DNA of 64,000 nt, taken from NCBI GenBank assembly GCA_037043015.1, contig CM073322.1, forward strand, positions 7,699,601 to 7,763,600, read 5' to 3'. Under the pieces are notes generated by a model that was given only the letters and a program-made list of their open reading frames with translations, searched no databases and was not told the origin of the DNA. Source of the DNA: Bryum argenteum (taxonomy: Eukaryota > Streptophyta > Bryopsida > Bryales > Bryaceae). Numbering within the stretch: position 1 is the first letter of the stretch; every line of letters starts with the position of its first letter. Shown here one piece after another: positions 35,041-45,784 of this stretch. The translations under genes were made by a program, and so were the position numbers.

Positions 35041-35456
35041 CTACATGCTATACGGTTACCTCAAATTCTTCAAGTTTGCTCTTGAACTAATTTAATAGCC
35101 TTCCGTGGTAACGCATTTGCCGCTGTCCTGTTTCGTTCATCTTTGACCTGCATTCCAATAAGGCAATAACAAACAATAAAAACAATATCAAATAATATAG
35201 TTATTCTTAAAGTCATTCAAGTGGCTTTTGAACAAGATCTGATGTATTTTGCTACAAATAAATAAGAGTACATTAAATCAAAACACATGGTATCTTGTTA
35301 AAATGTTGTTTGAATTTTAGAATAACTCCAATAAAAAAACTTTTAAGTTTCAAAATTTTAAGCATTGCTACACTAGGAAAAGACATAGTTGAAGTCAATG
35401 AATCTTACCTTCTCTATAATCAATCCATTCTCAGTGATGCACATCACATAATCTTG

Positions 35457-36238
35457 CTAGGCATATTCATGTTGATCATCATAGCTGACCATCAACATTA
35501 TTTCTTGTCTTATGCTTGCAAAGGTCCAATTGTGGCCTACTTCCAACTGTAGAGGCTCGTGATGGCCAGGTACTTCGCAAGATATCTTCACCATGAGATT
35601 GCTTTCAACCTTTCCACGCGAACCACGGAGGCATTCACAATTGTAAACAAAATTTACATACAATGTAGATAGCGGAAGATTACTGATCCACAGTGCATTA
35701 GATCACGTCCAAACCCTCAATGATTTTGACATCCCATCCTTCATCCATGATTGAGTCAAAACACTCTTCTGACAAATTTTTGAAAACAAAGAGTGTAGGA
35801 GTACGGTGCATTGTAGCTGAAGAGAAAAAATCGACCATGATATGGCATGGCATAAACCAGTGAATATGAGTTGAGCGAATATGAGTAGAGCAAGATGATG
35901 TGTTTGGTCTCAGAGAATGTAGGAAATCAAAATGCATCTTACTCTTGAAAGACTCACTCGTTGCTGTATCCAGTACTCGCCATCCCGGATCTTGAAAAAA
36001 AGGTGGATGAATTGTTTCCAAATGACCAAAAAGGCTTGGTGGACTGCGAGGTATGTAAGTAGCACTGTAGAAATACACCGCCAACTTCTTGCTTGTCGGT
36101 GTAGTGACCTCGCTGAGGTTCACCAACATCCGCGTGCACGACATACAAGATGTCCATAATGGTTTTTGGCGACATCCAATCAAAATAGCGAGACAAATAC
36201 AAATATGCATTTATAGCACGGTTTATGTGAGAAATCAC
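35457..36238 (-). pseudogene. Unrecognised minus-strand coding-like segments
   Basis: Overlapping frames 36238-35954 (YFDWMSPKTIMDILYVVHAD), 36210-35698 (HFDFLHSLRPNTSSC, LSEECFDSIMDEGWDVKIIE) and 35663-35457 (EVPGHHEPLQLEVGHNWTF) have a normal globular composition and could be exons or frameshifted parts of one protein. They run toward the transposase-like gene at 31637-35040. They may be a second gene of the same element or a captured host fragment. No domain was recognised. Confidence 0.35.
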
Positions 36239-36869
36239 AACTCCTTCATGTGAGACTCTAATTCACAAACAAAACTTGGTTTAGGTACTTACAGTTTGCA
36301 CCACCATGTTTTGTAGTGGGTTCCAAATCAAGTTGTCTGTGCATGTAAGCATGCTGCACGTAGACACTCGAGACAACTGAAGAACCTTTCGCCACTTTGA
36401 ACTTCACAATGCAAACTTTATAGCCTCCTTCTGTCTTGTGTTTGCTTGCATCTTTTGCGTGGCCACCTTGCTTTCTAGGTTGCTATATCACCCAAGATCC
36501 CACATACCCTTGTAGGAATCCAATCACCATTTGGAGTCTTCACATTAAACGACAAAATTGCATCTATGGCGCAAGGTGGACTCATTTCTTAGATACCAGT
36601 TCAGAAGTACCCTAATCCGAAACAACTCAAACAAGACAACAATGACGTTTTGCCAAACCGTTACCCTAAAATTAGAAATGACGAGCTCACCTCTTACTCA
36701 AAGATTTTGCTTACAGAAGTATTTGGAGCGACAAGTTAAAAGCGCTTCAAAAAGTTTGCGCGGGAATTGTGCACGAGAGTTCATGGGAGTTGGTGCGCGG
36801 GAGCACGCAAGCATGATAGAGCATCGACAAGCGGAGCAATTCTGGCCAGCAAGACAACCCATCTATGGA

Positions 36870-38335
36870 GTAGCGACGGTCAAATAATGATCTGTGACTA
36901 GCTGATGATACAGGGATCACCTGCCAAAGACACAACCATCATCAGTATTTCGAGGCATTCTCAAATACAAATCTAGAAACAAATAAAATATTAAAGATAC
37001 TATAAACCATTGTTTAACAACTCAAAGTGTATCTACCACACTTAAAGTAGTAGTAGTCTTCAGGACCTGGTGTAGGCTTGCTTATTGCAATGTCAGTTCC
37101 ATCTGTAGAGCCCATATTAGTAGGCAACTCACACAGTTGCTTAAACACTTCCTGAACCTCTACAATTTGAACATTAGACGGCCATTTAATCTCATGCCTC
37201 AACATTGTGTTTATAGCTTGTACTGTCTCTCTGAGAATTACGGAAACTGTACTCTTCCCAACAACAAACATTTCAGTACATAACAAGAATGTAGCTCCTA
37301 GTATAAGCACGAACAAAGAAATTGAAAGACGGATCAATGGGAGGATAGCAAGCCGGTGGTAAGTATCTTGCTTCACAATGTGCGGCTTCAGTAGGTCCGC
37401 CAATGTGTAAACAGTTAGACATGCGAAAGAATTGAAGCCAACGGTCATCATATTGCTTAATGAAGAAAAGTTGAACCATGTTGTACTCCTTGGCTTCACT
37501 TAATATCCCACTTCGAGGTCAAAGGAGGAAAACACCCAAGGGAGACGCGCTTGATATAGTATGGTTGCAATCAAATTGTCGTCGTTAATAGTAGATTCCT
37601 CCACGAAAGCTACAATGGATTCAATATTGTAGTCTTCTTTGTCTTCAGCGTGCATTTGTCTGACTTGGAGGGTTGTATTGGCTCTCATGAGCATCAACAA
37701 CAATGTTGTAGCCACGAGTTGAAGATAGTCTAACATTTCTTCAAAATCTGAGATCCATGATCCCGTAAACATAAACCTCATTAGAATATGGCAGTCAACA
37801 AAACATAACGTAATCTTAAATAACAAGGTGTGATGTCACAACTATTCCACTGCTTAAGCACTACAATGTGCAACAATTTCATCAACGAACACGAAGAAAA
37901 AGGGTAAACTTACATAATATTTTCCATTGTTGAAGGCCAAAGCCTAAACTTTAACACTAAAATGTCCAATTGGTTTTTCAAATAAAAGATGTTCAGACTC
38001 ACTTCGGGTGTTATTTGATAAGCAGTATGAATTTAAGAGTAGGAAAAATAGTCATTCTTCAATGTTCATGTCTATACTCTGTATTCAGCGAGGTCAATAG
38101 AAATTACAAGAACGCATAGAAGGAAATCTTCAAACAATTGAACGTGAAGTAGTTCAAAATCCAGCACATTATTTGACGACAAGCATGTATGATTCTTATA
38201 TCTAAACTTTCAAATGTCATTAGCATCTAGTACTATTCTTCTTGTGCACATATTTTGAGAGAAATGATTGTTGGAGCGCACATTTGTAAGCAAGCTTTTC
38301 GTCTGGGTAGAGTGGGCGTACAAAGCGTTGTTTGG
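36870..38335. mobile_element. PIF/Harbinger-like element copy B, right part
   Basis: Aligns with copy A from about 25085 to 26800, but lacks the MITE of copy A: the position equivalent to that insertion is a single TTAA at 37854-37857. It contains the best-kept transposase fragment (37014-37499). Similarity ends at a shared phrase (ACAAAGCGTTGTTTG here, ACAAAGTGTTGTTTG in A), probably close to the element's end. Confidence 0.6.
37014..37826 (-). pseudogene. Harbinger DDE transposase remnant, copy B
   Basis: Two minus-strand frames (37826-37500 and 37499-37014). The second reads VYTLADLLKPHIVKQDTYHR, GKSTVSVILRETVQAIN, then LPTNMGSTDGTDIAISKP and EDYYYFKCGRY. The GSTDGTDIAI-x-x-P ... EDYY block is the first-aspartate motif of DDE_Tnp_4 nucleases. 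The catalytic-glutamate block is missing here because the element is split, so this copy cannot be active. Confidence 0.65.
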
Positions 38336-39679
38336 GTACAAAAATATTTGGAATCGGCATGACAAGGCCTCACTTGCTACACCACATTGAACCATGTATT
38401 TAGCTACTAAGCAACTTGAAATCAATCCACAAGAGTACATGTAAGAGACAGAAGACCCACCTGTGTAGCAAGGCTGAATGAGGGTAATCTCCCACATACA
38501 GATCGTAATGTGTAGCAAAAGCATTGCCATAGATACAGTCCATTCTTGATCGCAAATAACATCAATTGAATGACAATAGCTGCAATAATCATGATTAGAA
38601 CAGAGACTTGCAAGGCGGCTCCGCATTTACAACGAACCATCAGGTGTACGAAAACACGATTTATCTTTGTAGAAACTTCACACATTGGCACTATAATAAG
38701 CCATAGGATTATGAGCAGCATACATGAATAATCATGTCCTCCCAGGTAGTTTGCTGCAATGTATCGCCTCTCATATCATCGGCATCAGTAATATGGAATC
38801 TGCAGCAATTTCAGGAAACCTCACAATATTGTAAAGCGTCTCAACTCAAAGTCACGTATGCATCGTTCACAAAATAGGCTAATTTTTGCAGCTTTACTAC
38901 CAAACCTGCTGCCCAGCTACCAGCCCCTTGATAATTTCCGCTGTCTAGCTGCCCGAGTTTGCAGTTTTACGAATTGGCATAAGAACGTGTAGTGAAGAGG
39001 GCTCCCCGGCCGAGGTGATGTGAGCACATTAGGTTGTAGAAAGCTCCCCACGTTCGCACCATCATTACCCATCTACATCTACATCTCGCGATGCAGCGAG
39101 ATCACAACCGTTGAAGTAGCACCACTTAAGCCCGTCGAGGGAGGCTGTAGCTGCAGAGAAGCTCCCAAAATGGAGGGAAGATCGCATTTACTGCTCATCT
39201 GAAAAACAGATCTCGTATCTCGCTCCTGGCGCGCAGCCTTCATTTTGTCCCGCCGCTCTCTGCGAACGGCCTGCGCTTCCTCTCTCTCTTTTAGCTGCCA
39301 CTTCACATCCCTGCAATGTGCTTCCTCTCTCTCTTTCAACCACCACTTTCATAGCTTGCATTGGGTTGCTCAACAGTCAACACTTAGCTTGTTGTCTTGT
39401 TCGCCTGTTTGAAAATTGACTATAAAATTATGTGCCGCCGGTTATCCTCCGATTTGGCCATCTTCAATTCAAAATGCGCAATTTCTTGTGCAGCGTGCAA
39501 TGCCTTGGTGCACATCTCGCATTTTGTACTTAACCTGGTCCGTGACAGCTCATTTGCCACATTTGCTCATGTTGGCGATTGAACTCTCTTGCATTTCGAG
39601 ACCTTGTTTTCTTCAGAGCTTTGTAGAGATTTGAGAGCGATTGTATTAGGGTTTTTTGTGGGTGCTGGGTGTTGGAGTG
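38336..39679. other. Intergenic; possible promoter of the following fragment
   Basis: From about 38950 the DNA becomes richer in C and G and could be the upstream region of the gene fragment at 39680. Short frames near 39079-39373 (-) are charged and repetitive (KEREEAHC, KEREEAQAV) and come from an imperfect tandem repeat of TCTCTCTTTCAACC-like sequence. No confident gene. Confidence 0.35.
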
Positions 39680-40202
39680 ATGGCTCCACGGCCTTTGAGT
39701 CTTCCAGCAGGGATGAAAGTGAAGTTTTTCGGGAGCACTAGAAACAGTTCCGGGGTCGGGAAATATTTGGTGGAGTCTCCTCGGTTTGGGTTGGGTGGTT
39801 TGTTGCAGGACGACGTCACTCACATTTCGGAGACGCGCTTGGAGGGATCAATGTCCTCGCCTGCAGCGCCGGAGCACTCCACGGCCACGGTGACCTCGCC
39901 GATCACACCCCCTGCTCTTTTGAGATCAAAGAAGAGGAGGACCACAAGCTCTTGTGAGTGCCGTTGTGCCGGCGAAAAGGAGGAGAGCTGTGGAGAATGG
40001 CGCAAGTGCTGCGACCCGTCGCTGGCAGGAAGTGTGGGCCGCCAAATACACCTGGGCAGAGGGGGGGTTTGACAATGCGGTTAAGCTCATTACTTCTTTT
40101 CATTGGTTAGATACACCTTCCCAACCTCAACTCGATCATAAAACTGCTCAACAATGTTATGAAAGCACGTTGCGTGGATTTCTCTACCATCGGCATCGGT
40201 AA
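39680..40202 (+). pseudogene. Fragment of a BED-finger / hAT-associated type gene
   Basis: The frame from the ATG at 39680 (MAPRPLSLPAGMKVKFFGST...) runs to about 39950 with a basic KKRRTTSSCE stretch. The sequence then continues in another frame as PAKRRRAVENG followed by RRWQEVWAAKYTWAEGGFDN. The W-x-x-K-x-x-W-A-E-G phrase is the usual start of the plant BED-like DNA-binding region found in hAT-related proteins of non-flowering plants. The expected C-x-x-C zinc ligands do not follow and the frame ends at 40202, so this is a truncated gene start, perhaps with an unrecognised intron at TCTT|GTGAGT near 39953. Confidence 0.4.
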
Positions 40203-41284
40203 CAAGGTGACTAATGACAACTCTTAGATGTCAACTTGCTTGCATGCTACAGGGAGCATATTCATTCTAGTAATTCATCGCTTCACTTTGCATTGCCACA
40301 TGCTTAAAACTGTTGGTGTTACAAACTTCTGTTGGATTGTATAGGTGGGATCGGAGAGATATATGTTTGAGTATGACCGTTGAAACTAAATCCTATTAAA
40401 AACTCTTGAGTTATATTGGAGTTGAGCCAGGGCATGCAAAGATGTCATTCTGAATGATTGAGTCAAACTACTAGTAACTATGCTTCATGTGCTTTTAGGA
40501 AACTGACTGGTGTATTGAGGTGCTTCCAAGGTGACGCTTGAAGGTTCAACTTGATGCACATGTGCTTTCAGGCCATATTGAATATTTGAATGGTTGATTT
40601 AACCTTTGATGGAGAAGGTTTTCTCGGATATGATTTTGGGAAACCCAACTATAAAAGCTTGTTTACAACTATCTAACTAGTCTACCCACCGTAGACTAAT
40701 TGTCAAATTTCACCTTACGGGTCTAAAATATATTAAGTCAAGAGTTTTTTTTTTGGTAAATGCAAGATATCTTCTTTAATCGTATCCATTTAATACATCT
40801 CAATTAAATCTTTAAAATCTCAAATAGAACATGATTATAAATAGGATTACCACATGAATATGAACAATGTTAATTGTTGCCAAGTGAATAATTTTGCATC
40901 ATAAGATTTATGTGATAGTAAATATGATAGTCAAGCTCAACCAATACTATTAGCATGATAATTGGACTAGATTGAAATAATAAGTTTTACCACACATTAC
41001 TAGACACCAAGTTTTCTTTTGTTCTTTGCTACTCCAATAAATGATTCTCCTCCACAATTTTACCAATTCTTATGTGCAACTCCATAAAATTATGTTTGAT
41101 CATAATATGTTGAAATCATATGTTAGGTTATATTAATTTATGACAACAAAAGATGTACCATGTTAGAGACATAATGACAAGGCATACAAACCTCACGATG
41201 ATGAAGTCTAGATCCCTCTTAAATCCCTCTTAGTTTGGTAGTGCAACTCCATTCACATTTGATACCAATCATATGATATTTACC
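40203..41284. other. AT-rich intergenic, one stray minisatellite unit
   Basis: No gene. At about 40571-40620 a single unit of the 67-bp minisatellite (GGCCATATTGAATATTTG, AATGGTTGATTTAACC, GATGGAGAAGGTT) occurs 20 kb away from the main array. The rest is AT-rich with nothing recognised. Confidence 0.5.
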
Positions 41285-41303
41285 TTAACCCTTAAACGTC
41301 CCT
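41285..41303 (+). repeat. piggyBac left TTAA and inverted terminus
   Basis: TTAACCCTTAAACGTCCCT, matching the reverse complement of the right end (TTAACCCCTAAACGTCCCT) at 18 of 19 positions. Confidence 0.9.
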
Positions 41304-41874
41304 GTGGTCGTTTTGATACAATCTGGATGAGCGTGGGGATGTTTGCAAAGCTCCCATTTCGTCATCCGTCATGTTTTTCATCCGTTTTTTTTTCTACCCT
41401 GTAGTAATCGGGTCTAGTTTACTATGGTCTTTTCTACGTTATTAGAGGAGTTACAGCCATTCTTAGAGAGTGTTTTGAGTAAAAACCATTTTTTGTTTTG
41501 AGAGTGTTTTGAAAATTTTGATCTAAAATTTTAGTATTCGGGTAAGTGAGGGGGGCAGATTGCCATGTTTGGGCAGCATAAAAAGAAAGCTTGTGAGAAA
41601 GATGATTCACTCACAAGCAACGGTAGATTGGAAAGAAACATTCAATGCAAAAGTCAGAAATTCTGCCATGTGGGTCAGCTCTCATCAATTTGAACCTAAC
41701 ACAATGGAAGAACATCTACAGCCCTCTTTCCAACACAATTTAGGTGACTTTTATTATTCACTTATAAACCAACAAAAAGATTAGTGCACACCAAAATACA
41801 ATGAAGATTGTACAACAATCATTCATAAATATTATCTTAGTAATTCATGTTCTTCTTGTATTTTTTTTCCTTAG

Positions 41875-42049
41875 ATATCCCAAGTACTTGGGATACTTGG
41901 GCACCCCAAGTACTTACTTGGGGTCCCCAAGCACTTACTTGGGGTCCCCAAGCACTTACTTGGGTTCCCCAAGCACTTACTTGGGGTCCCCAAGCACTTA
42001 CTTGGGGTCCCCAAGCACTTACTTGGGCACCCCAAGTACTTACTTGGCC
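41875..42049. repeat. 21-bp self-complementary minisatellite inside piggyBac
   Basis: About eight copies of CACTTACTTGGGGTCCCCAAG or close variants. Each unit contains the palindrome CTTGGGGTCCCCAAG, so the array can fold into many alternative hairpins. Because 21 is a multiple of three it stays open in several frames on both strands, which explains open frames here that are not genes. It lies about 590 bp inside the left end. Confidence 0.9.
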
Positions 42050-42327
42050 CATAAATCACTAAAATTAGCCTTTTTAGTTGTACCAACCACACATACAAGC
42101 ATCCATGTGATTCAGTTATGAAATTGAAGTATGCTACCAAACACAGCCATTCCACCAACTCCGCATATAATTTGTGTGCAACAATTGATAAATTTCAATG
42201 CTCAACTACTACATAGCTACCCTACCAACATGGCATCAAGTTCAAGGATTTCAGATTATGCATGTACAAATTACATGGAAGCCTAAGTCTTTGATCTACA
42301 AAACTAGTTTATCTTCTTCCAAAAACT

Positions 42328-43464
42328 ATGGAATCCACCCAAAACCTAGTTGAGGCTGCAAAACAAGAGATAGAGAGATGGGGATCAGAAGAGAAGGGTT
42401 TAGGGAGCTTACAGATTCAATACATGCAAGCACTCTTGGACAAGGATTACCTTCTTGGATTACCTTGCTCCAAAAAGGTTTACAAACAAGATTCCCCTAG
42501 TGGACTTCGACATTTGTTCTACCATCATGTTAGTTCAATCTTAGGGTGGAAAGATAGAGTTGTTGAGGGTGATGCACGTGGAATCAGCCCTCTTTTGTAC
42601 TCTTTAGTTAGACAAATCTGGAGTTCAGAGATTCAACATGACAACAAAAAAGAAGAAACACGACCTGCAAGGGAATACAGTTGTGATCAACAACGAGGAA
42701 TCGGACCACTGGATGCCGATGCCAAGGAGTCCAGCGCAGTCGCTGCAGCCGTCGAGGTCGATTTCGGAGGGGAGGCGCTTGTCGCAGGAGCGGTCGATGT
42801 CGACTTCGGAGAGGAGGCGGATGTCGCTGGAGGCGTCCGACGAGTTGCTGTCGGCGGAGGGACGATTGGTTCGCAACTCGACTGCATCGAGGCGGCGGGA
42901 GAGGAGCGCAGCGGACCCGTCTACGACGGCAAGGCAGAGACTGGAGATCACGTTGCCAGATACGGCAACTGCAGCAAGGCGGATTGGCGGGTCTACGGCG
43001 TCACCGACCACGGCGGTAAGGCTGGGAAGCAAGAGCCCCACGGTCCCAACAACGAAGGTAAAGCGGTCATGCAAGAGTACGGCGCCGAATCCGAGGACGT
43101 CGGGAAGGCAAGCACGCCGGTCGTCAGCAACCAGGGAGGATACGCAGGTGATCATGAGCACGCCGGAGCAGCCAATCGACCTCGGCAGCGACGCACTAAA
43201 CGACTCCGAGCCACAAGAACGCGGAAGACCCGGAAGAGAGCATCAACTCCAAACTCGAGCGAAGAAGCAGATCAGAGGTCAGGGTCGCGGCAGGGGCTCT
43301 GCAGCGGCACAAGTTTGTCACAGGAGCCCAACAGCGGCGTTTTATCCACCTTCGACAGCGGCGCAGCAGCCCAGGAGCAGGGATCACGAACCGCAAGCGA
43401 TTTGGGCGCCAGTACCTGCAGATCTCATAGCCCCAATGCGAGTGAGGATACTAAAAAATCATGA
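42328..43464 (+). CDS. Upstream open frame in the piggyBac element, overlapping the transposase frame
   Basis: A 378-codon frame. The first ~110 residues (MESTQNLVEAAKQEIERWGS, LRHLFYHHVSSILGWKDRV, LLYSLVRQIWSS) look like a normal helical protein. From about 42640 it overlaps the transposase frame in a different frame through GC-rich DNA and becomes Gly/Ala/Glu-rich low complexity. It could be an accessory protein, or the true N-terminal exon of the transposase joined by splicing. No domain was recognised. The second half may be open only because the DNA is GC-rich. Confidence 0.4.
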   Translation: MESTQNLVEAAKQEIERWGSEEKGLGSLQIQYMQALLDKDYLLGLPCSKKVYKQDSPSGLRHLFYHHVSSILGWKDRVVEGDARGISPLLYSLVRQIWSSEIQHDNKKEETRPAREYSCDQQRGIGPLDADAKESSAVAAAVEVDFGGEALVAGAVDVDFGEEADVAGGVRRVAVGGGTIGSQLDCIEAAGEERSGPVYDGKAETGDHVARYGNCSKADWRVYGVTDHGGKAGKQEPHGPNNEGKAVMQEYGAESEDVGKASTPVVSNQGGYAGDHEHAGAANRPRQRRTKRLRATRTRKTRKRASTPNSSEEADQRSGSRQGLCSGTSLSQEPNSGVLSTFDSGAAAQEQGSRTASDLGASTCRSHSPNASEDTKKS

Positions 43465-45784
43465 TCTAACTCAGATTCAAGATAGTCAGGAAGAAGAAGA
43501 GTGGATCATGGGAACTGCTTTGAGAAGTTTTGTATCCGATGATTCTAAGACATTGACGTATGAGGTGGAAATAAACGGGGAAATTATGAATGTTCCGTTC
43601 GGATTTATTGAGTCAATCTATGCACACACAGAGACAAATATTGAGGAAGATGAACATGAGTGTGTCGACGAACATGAGTCCTCTGCAGGCCCTGACAGTT
43701 CAGACAACGAAGAAGAGTTGGAGTTCTTACTCATGAAAGACGACGTTGGTGTGGAAGATGCAGACCCAACTGCTTCAATCTACTCTCTTCAGCGCACCAT
43801 CGCCACAACCAACGAATCCAGTGTGCTTGCAGGCAGCCATGTTGGTGGGCGGAGAGGCGAAGTCAGCGGCGAGTATTTCGAAGTAACGCCGGAGCAGTCG
43901 TTGGAGGCCGCGCTGGAGCACGAGGCGGAGCCAGGCAACGATCGAGCTGGACATGTAGAGCATGTGGACAACGGCCATGTGGGGCCGGATATTTTAATTC
44001 CAAATGAATTATTGGACGATATTGGTGGACAATTGAGCACATCTATTTACGAGAGAGGGGACTTATCCGAACGTAAATCGCTTTCACCCAGCAGTACATT
44101 GAATTTACAAGGTATGCGGGGCCAGGGACTTACTAGTGGAGGAAGGGGTGTTACTAGACATACACGAGGTGGGAGAAGTGTCATAGAAAGAGCTCCAGTA
44201 TGTTGGGAGAGTGGTCCAACATTCAAAGAATGCTATGAGGACAAATATTGGGGTAAACAACGTTCTAAGTACTCTCATGATCATGTTAACTTTATTGGGC
44301 CAATGGAAGGTCCTCCTCATATTCTTAGGGAAGTCACATCAATCTATGACTTATTCCATAAGTTTTTCTCAAAACTCACACTAAAGAAAATATGTATGGA
44401 AACTAATCGCTATGCAGCCTCTATTGACCCAAACACCGGGAAAACCCGTGGGCCAAGTAATTGGTGGAGATTGAAAGTTCAAGAATTAGAAGCATGGCTT
44501 GGCATCATAATGCTCATGGGTTTGAAAGTTTTGCCAAATAGGAGGCTTTATTGGCACCGGAATGAGCCCTTCTTTTATTGTAATAGAATGGCACGCACTA
44601 TGGGTAGAAAGAGGTTTGAAGCTATCTCTAAGTGTTTACATGTCCATGATGATTCGGGGGCTCCTACCGATCGAAACCATCCCGATTTTGATAAATTAGC
44701 TAAACTACGTTGGCTAATTGAGGAAGTGAGGACATGTTGCATTACTAATTGGAATTTAGGCCAATATGTGACTATTGATGAACTTATGGTTCGTTACAAA
44801 GGAGGTTATGGGCATGGCATGAAACAATACATGCCCAATAAACCGGTGAAGTTTGGTTTCAAAATTTGGGCGGCGGCGGATGCAAATTCTAAGTACTTGT
44901 ACAATTTTCAAGTGTACACGGGGGCGGACTTGAAAAAAAACCTACGTTTGGCTAAACCGGGGGAAGCAAAAACCGGGTATGAAGTAGTCATGGGTTTGAT
45001 GGAGGGATTACATGGCTTAGGCCATGTAGTTGTCACCGACAATTTTTTCACTTCTCCCAAGTTATTAGTGGATTTGTATAATTTGGGTACATATGGCACG
45101 GGAACGGTGAGGGCCAACCGTGTGGGGTTACCTAGTTTGTTGATTGACAAAAAGAGATGGGCCAAAGAACCCCAAGGCACTATGGAATGGATGATGCATT
45201 CCACGGGATCATTATGTGCATTAGTATGGGTTGATAAGAAGCCCGTGCTTCTATTATCATCTCATGCGGAGCCGGTAGCACTTGAGCCACTAACGGTGCC
45301 ACGTTACTCTAAGGGGCGGGTTTTGCGAATCCCTACATCCCCTATTCATGTAGAATACACCACCAAAATGCGTGGTGTGGATGTCTCGGATCAATTACGT
45401 GGAGTGTACACCACTCTAACAAAAAGTCACAAGTGGTGGCATCGATTATTTATGTTTCTAATTGATGTCGCTATTACAAATTCATGGATTATTCACAAGT
45501 GGGAGCACAAGGCGTTATCTAAAGAAGCAAAAACTCACTTGGATTTTGTCAAACATCTAGCTTTTTCTCTCATGGAGAAGTGGACTTTGGAGCGCCTTGG
45601 AGTTGTCTCATTTTACAACTCCACGCCGGGCACTCACTCTTTAGAGAGAGTGCCAAAATCTCGACATCGATGTGGCCATTGCAAGTCGAAAAATAGGCGC
45701 ACTAACTACATTTGTCGAGATTGTGGCAATGTTTGGATGCATTTAGAGTGCCACACGAAAGCTCATTTCCCACGCCGGCGCTAA
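42638..45784 (+). CDS. piggyBac-family transposase (DDE_Tnp_1_7 / PGBD type)
   Basis: A 1,048-codon frame whose conserved domain starts near residue 515 (RAPVCWESGPTFKECYED) and runs to the end. It catalyses cut-and-paste DNA transposition at TTAA through hairpin intermediates in the nucleus. The DDD residues are visible: D714 in TIDELMVRYKG, D801 in VVTDNFFTSPKLL and D915 in MRGVDVSDQLRG, with spacings (87, 114) close to the family. The C-terminus has the Cys/His domain (CGHCKSKNRRTNYICRDCG, then MHLECH, from residue ~1012) that binds element ends in this family. The first ~290 residues are Ser/Arg/Thr-rich low complexity and longer than usual (the insect enzyme is about 594 residues), so translation may start further in or on a spliced upstream exon. 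Downstream of residue 290 are acidic stretches. No disabling mutation is seen. Confidence 0.88.
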   Translation: MTTKKKKHDLQGNTVVINNEESDHWMPMPRSPAQSLQPSRSISEGRRLSQERSMSTSERRRMSLEASDELLSAEGRLVRNSTASRRRERSAADPSTTARQRLEITLPDTATAARRIGGSTASPTTAVRLGSKSPTVPTTKVKRSCKSTAPNPRTSGRQARRSSATREDTQVIMSTPEQPIDLGSDALNDSEPQERGRPGREHQLQTRAKKQIRGQGRGRGSAAAQVCHRSPTAAFYPPSTAAQQPRSRDHEPQAIWAPVPADLIAPMRVRILKNHDLTQIQDSQEEEEWIMGTALRSFVSDDSKTLTYEVEINGEIMNVPFGFIESIYAHTETNIEEDEHECVDEHESSAGPDSSDNEEELEFLLMKDDVGVEDADPTASIYSLQRTIATTNESSVLAGSHVGGRRGEVSGEYFEVTPEQSLEAALEHEAEPGNDRAGHVEHVDNGHVGPDILIPNELLDDIGGQLSTSIYERGDLSERKSLSPSSTLNLQGMRGQGLTSGGRGVTRHTRGGRSVIERAPVCWESGPTFKECYEDKYWGKQRSKYSHDHVNFIGPMEGPPHILREVTSIYDLFHKFFSKLTLKKICMETNRYAASIDPNTGKTRGPSNWWRLKVQELEAWLGIIMLMGLKVLPNRRLYWHRNEPFFYCNRMARTMGRKRFEAISKCLHVHDDSGAPTDRNHPDFDKLAKLRWLIEEVRTCCITNWNLGQYVTIDELMVRYKGGYGHGMKQYMPNKPVKFGFKIWAAADANSKYLYNFQVYTGADLKKNLRLAKPGEAKTGYEVVMGLMEGLHGLGHVVVTDNFFTSPKLLVDLYNLGTYGTGTVRANRVGLPSLLIDKKRWAKEPQGTMEWMMHSTGSLCALVWVDKKPVLLLSSHAEPVALEPLTVPRYSKGRVLRIPTSPIHVEYTTKMRGVDVSDQLRGVYTTLTKSHKWWHRLFMFLIDVAITNSWIIHKWEHKALSKEAKTHLDFVKHLAFSLMEKWTLERLGVVSFYNSTPGTHSLERVPKSRHRCGHCKSKNRRTNYICRDCGNVWMHLECHTKAHFPRRR

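Larger units (their letters stand above)
30949..36869 (+). mobile_element. Probable 5.9-kb insertion carrying a second unknown transposase
   Basis: This block has no counterpart in Harbinger copy A and sits exactly where similarity between copies A and B is interrupted; about 280 bp of A (24806-25085) is missing from B at the break. It holds a transposase-like gene on the plus strand (31637-35040) and coding-like segments on the minus strand (35457-36238). I could not find matching inverted termini or a target duplication, so its ends are defined only by the comparison and may be eroded. Confidence 0.45.

Noticed and set aside
41801..42121. Open frame with seven YLGSPST-like repeats, plus mirror frames on both strands
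   Set aside because: It is the translation of the 21-bp palindromic array, which is open in several frames because 21 is divisible by three.
42625..43161. 178-codon antisense frame over the transposase start
   Set aside because: GC-rich DNA lacks stop codons in several frames; no start context, domain or independent evidence.
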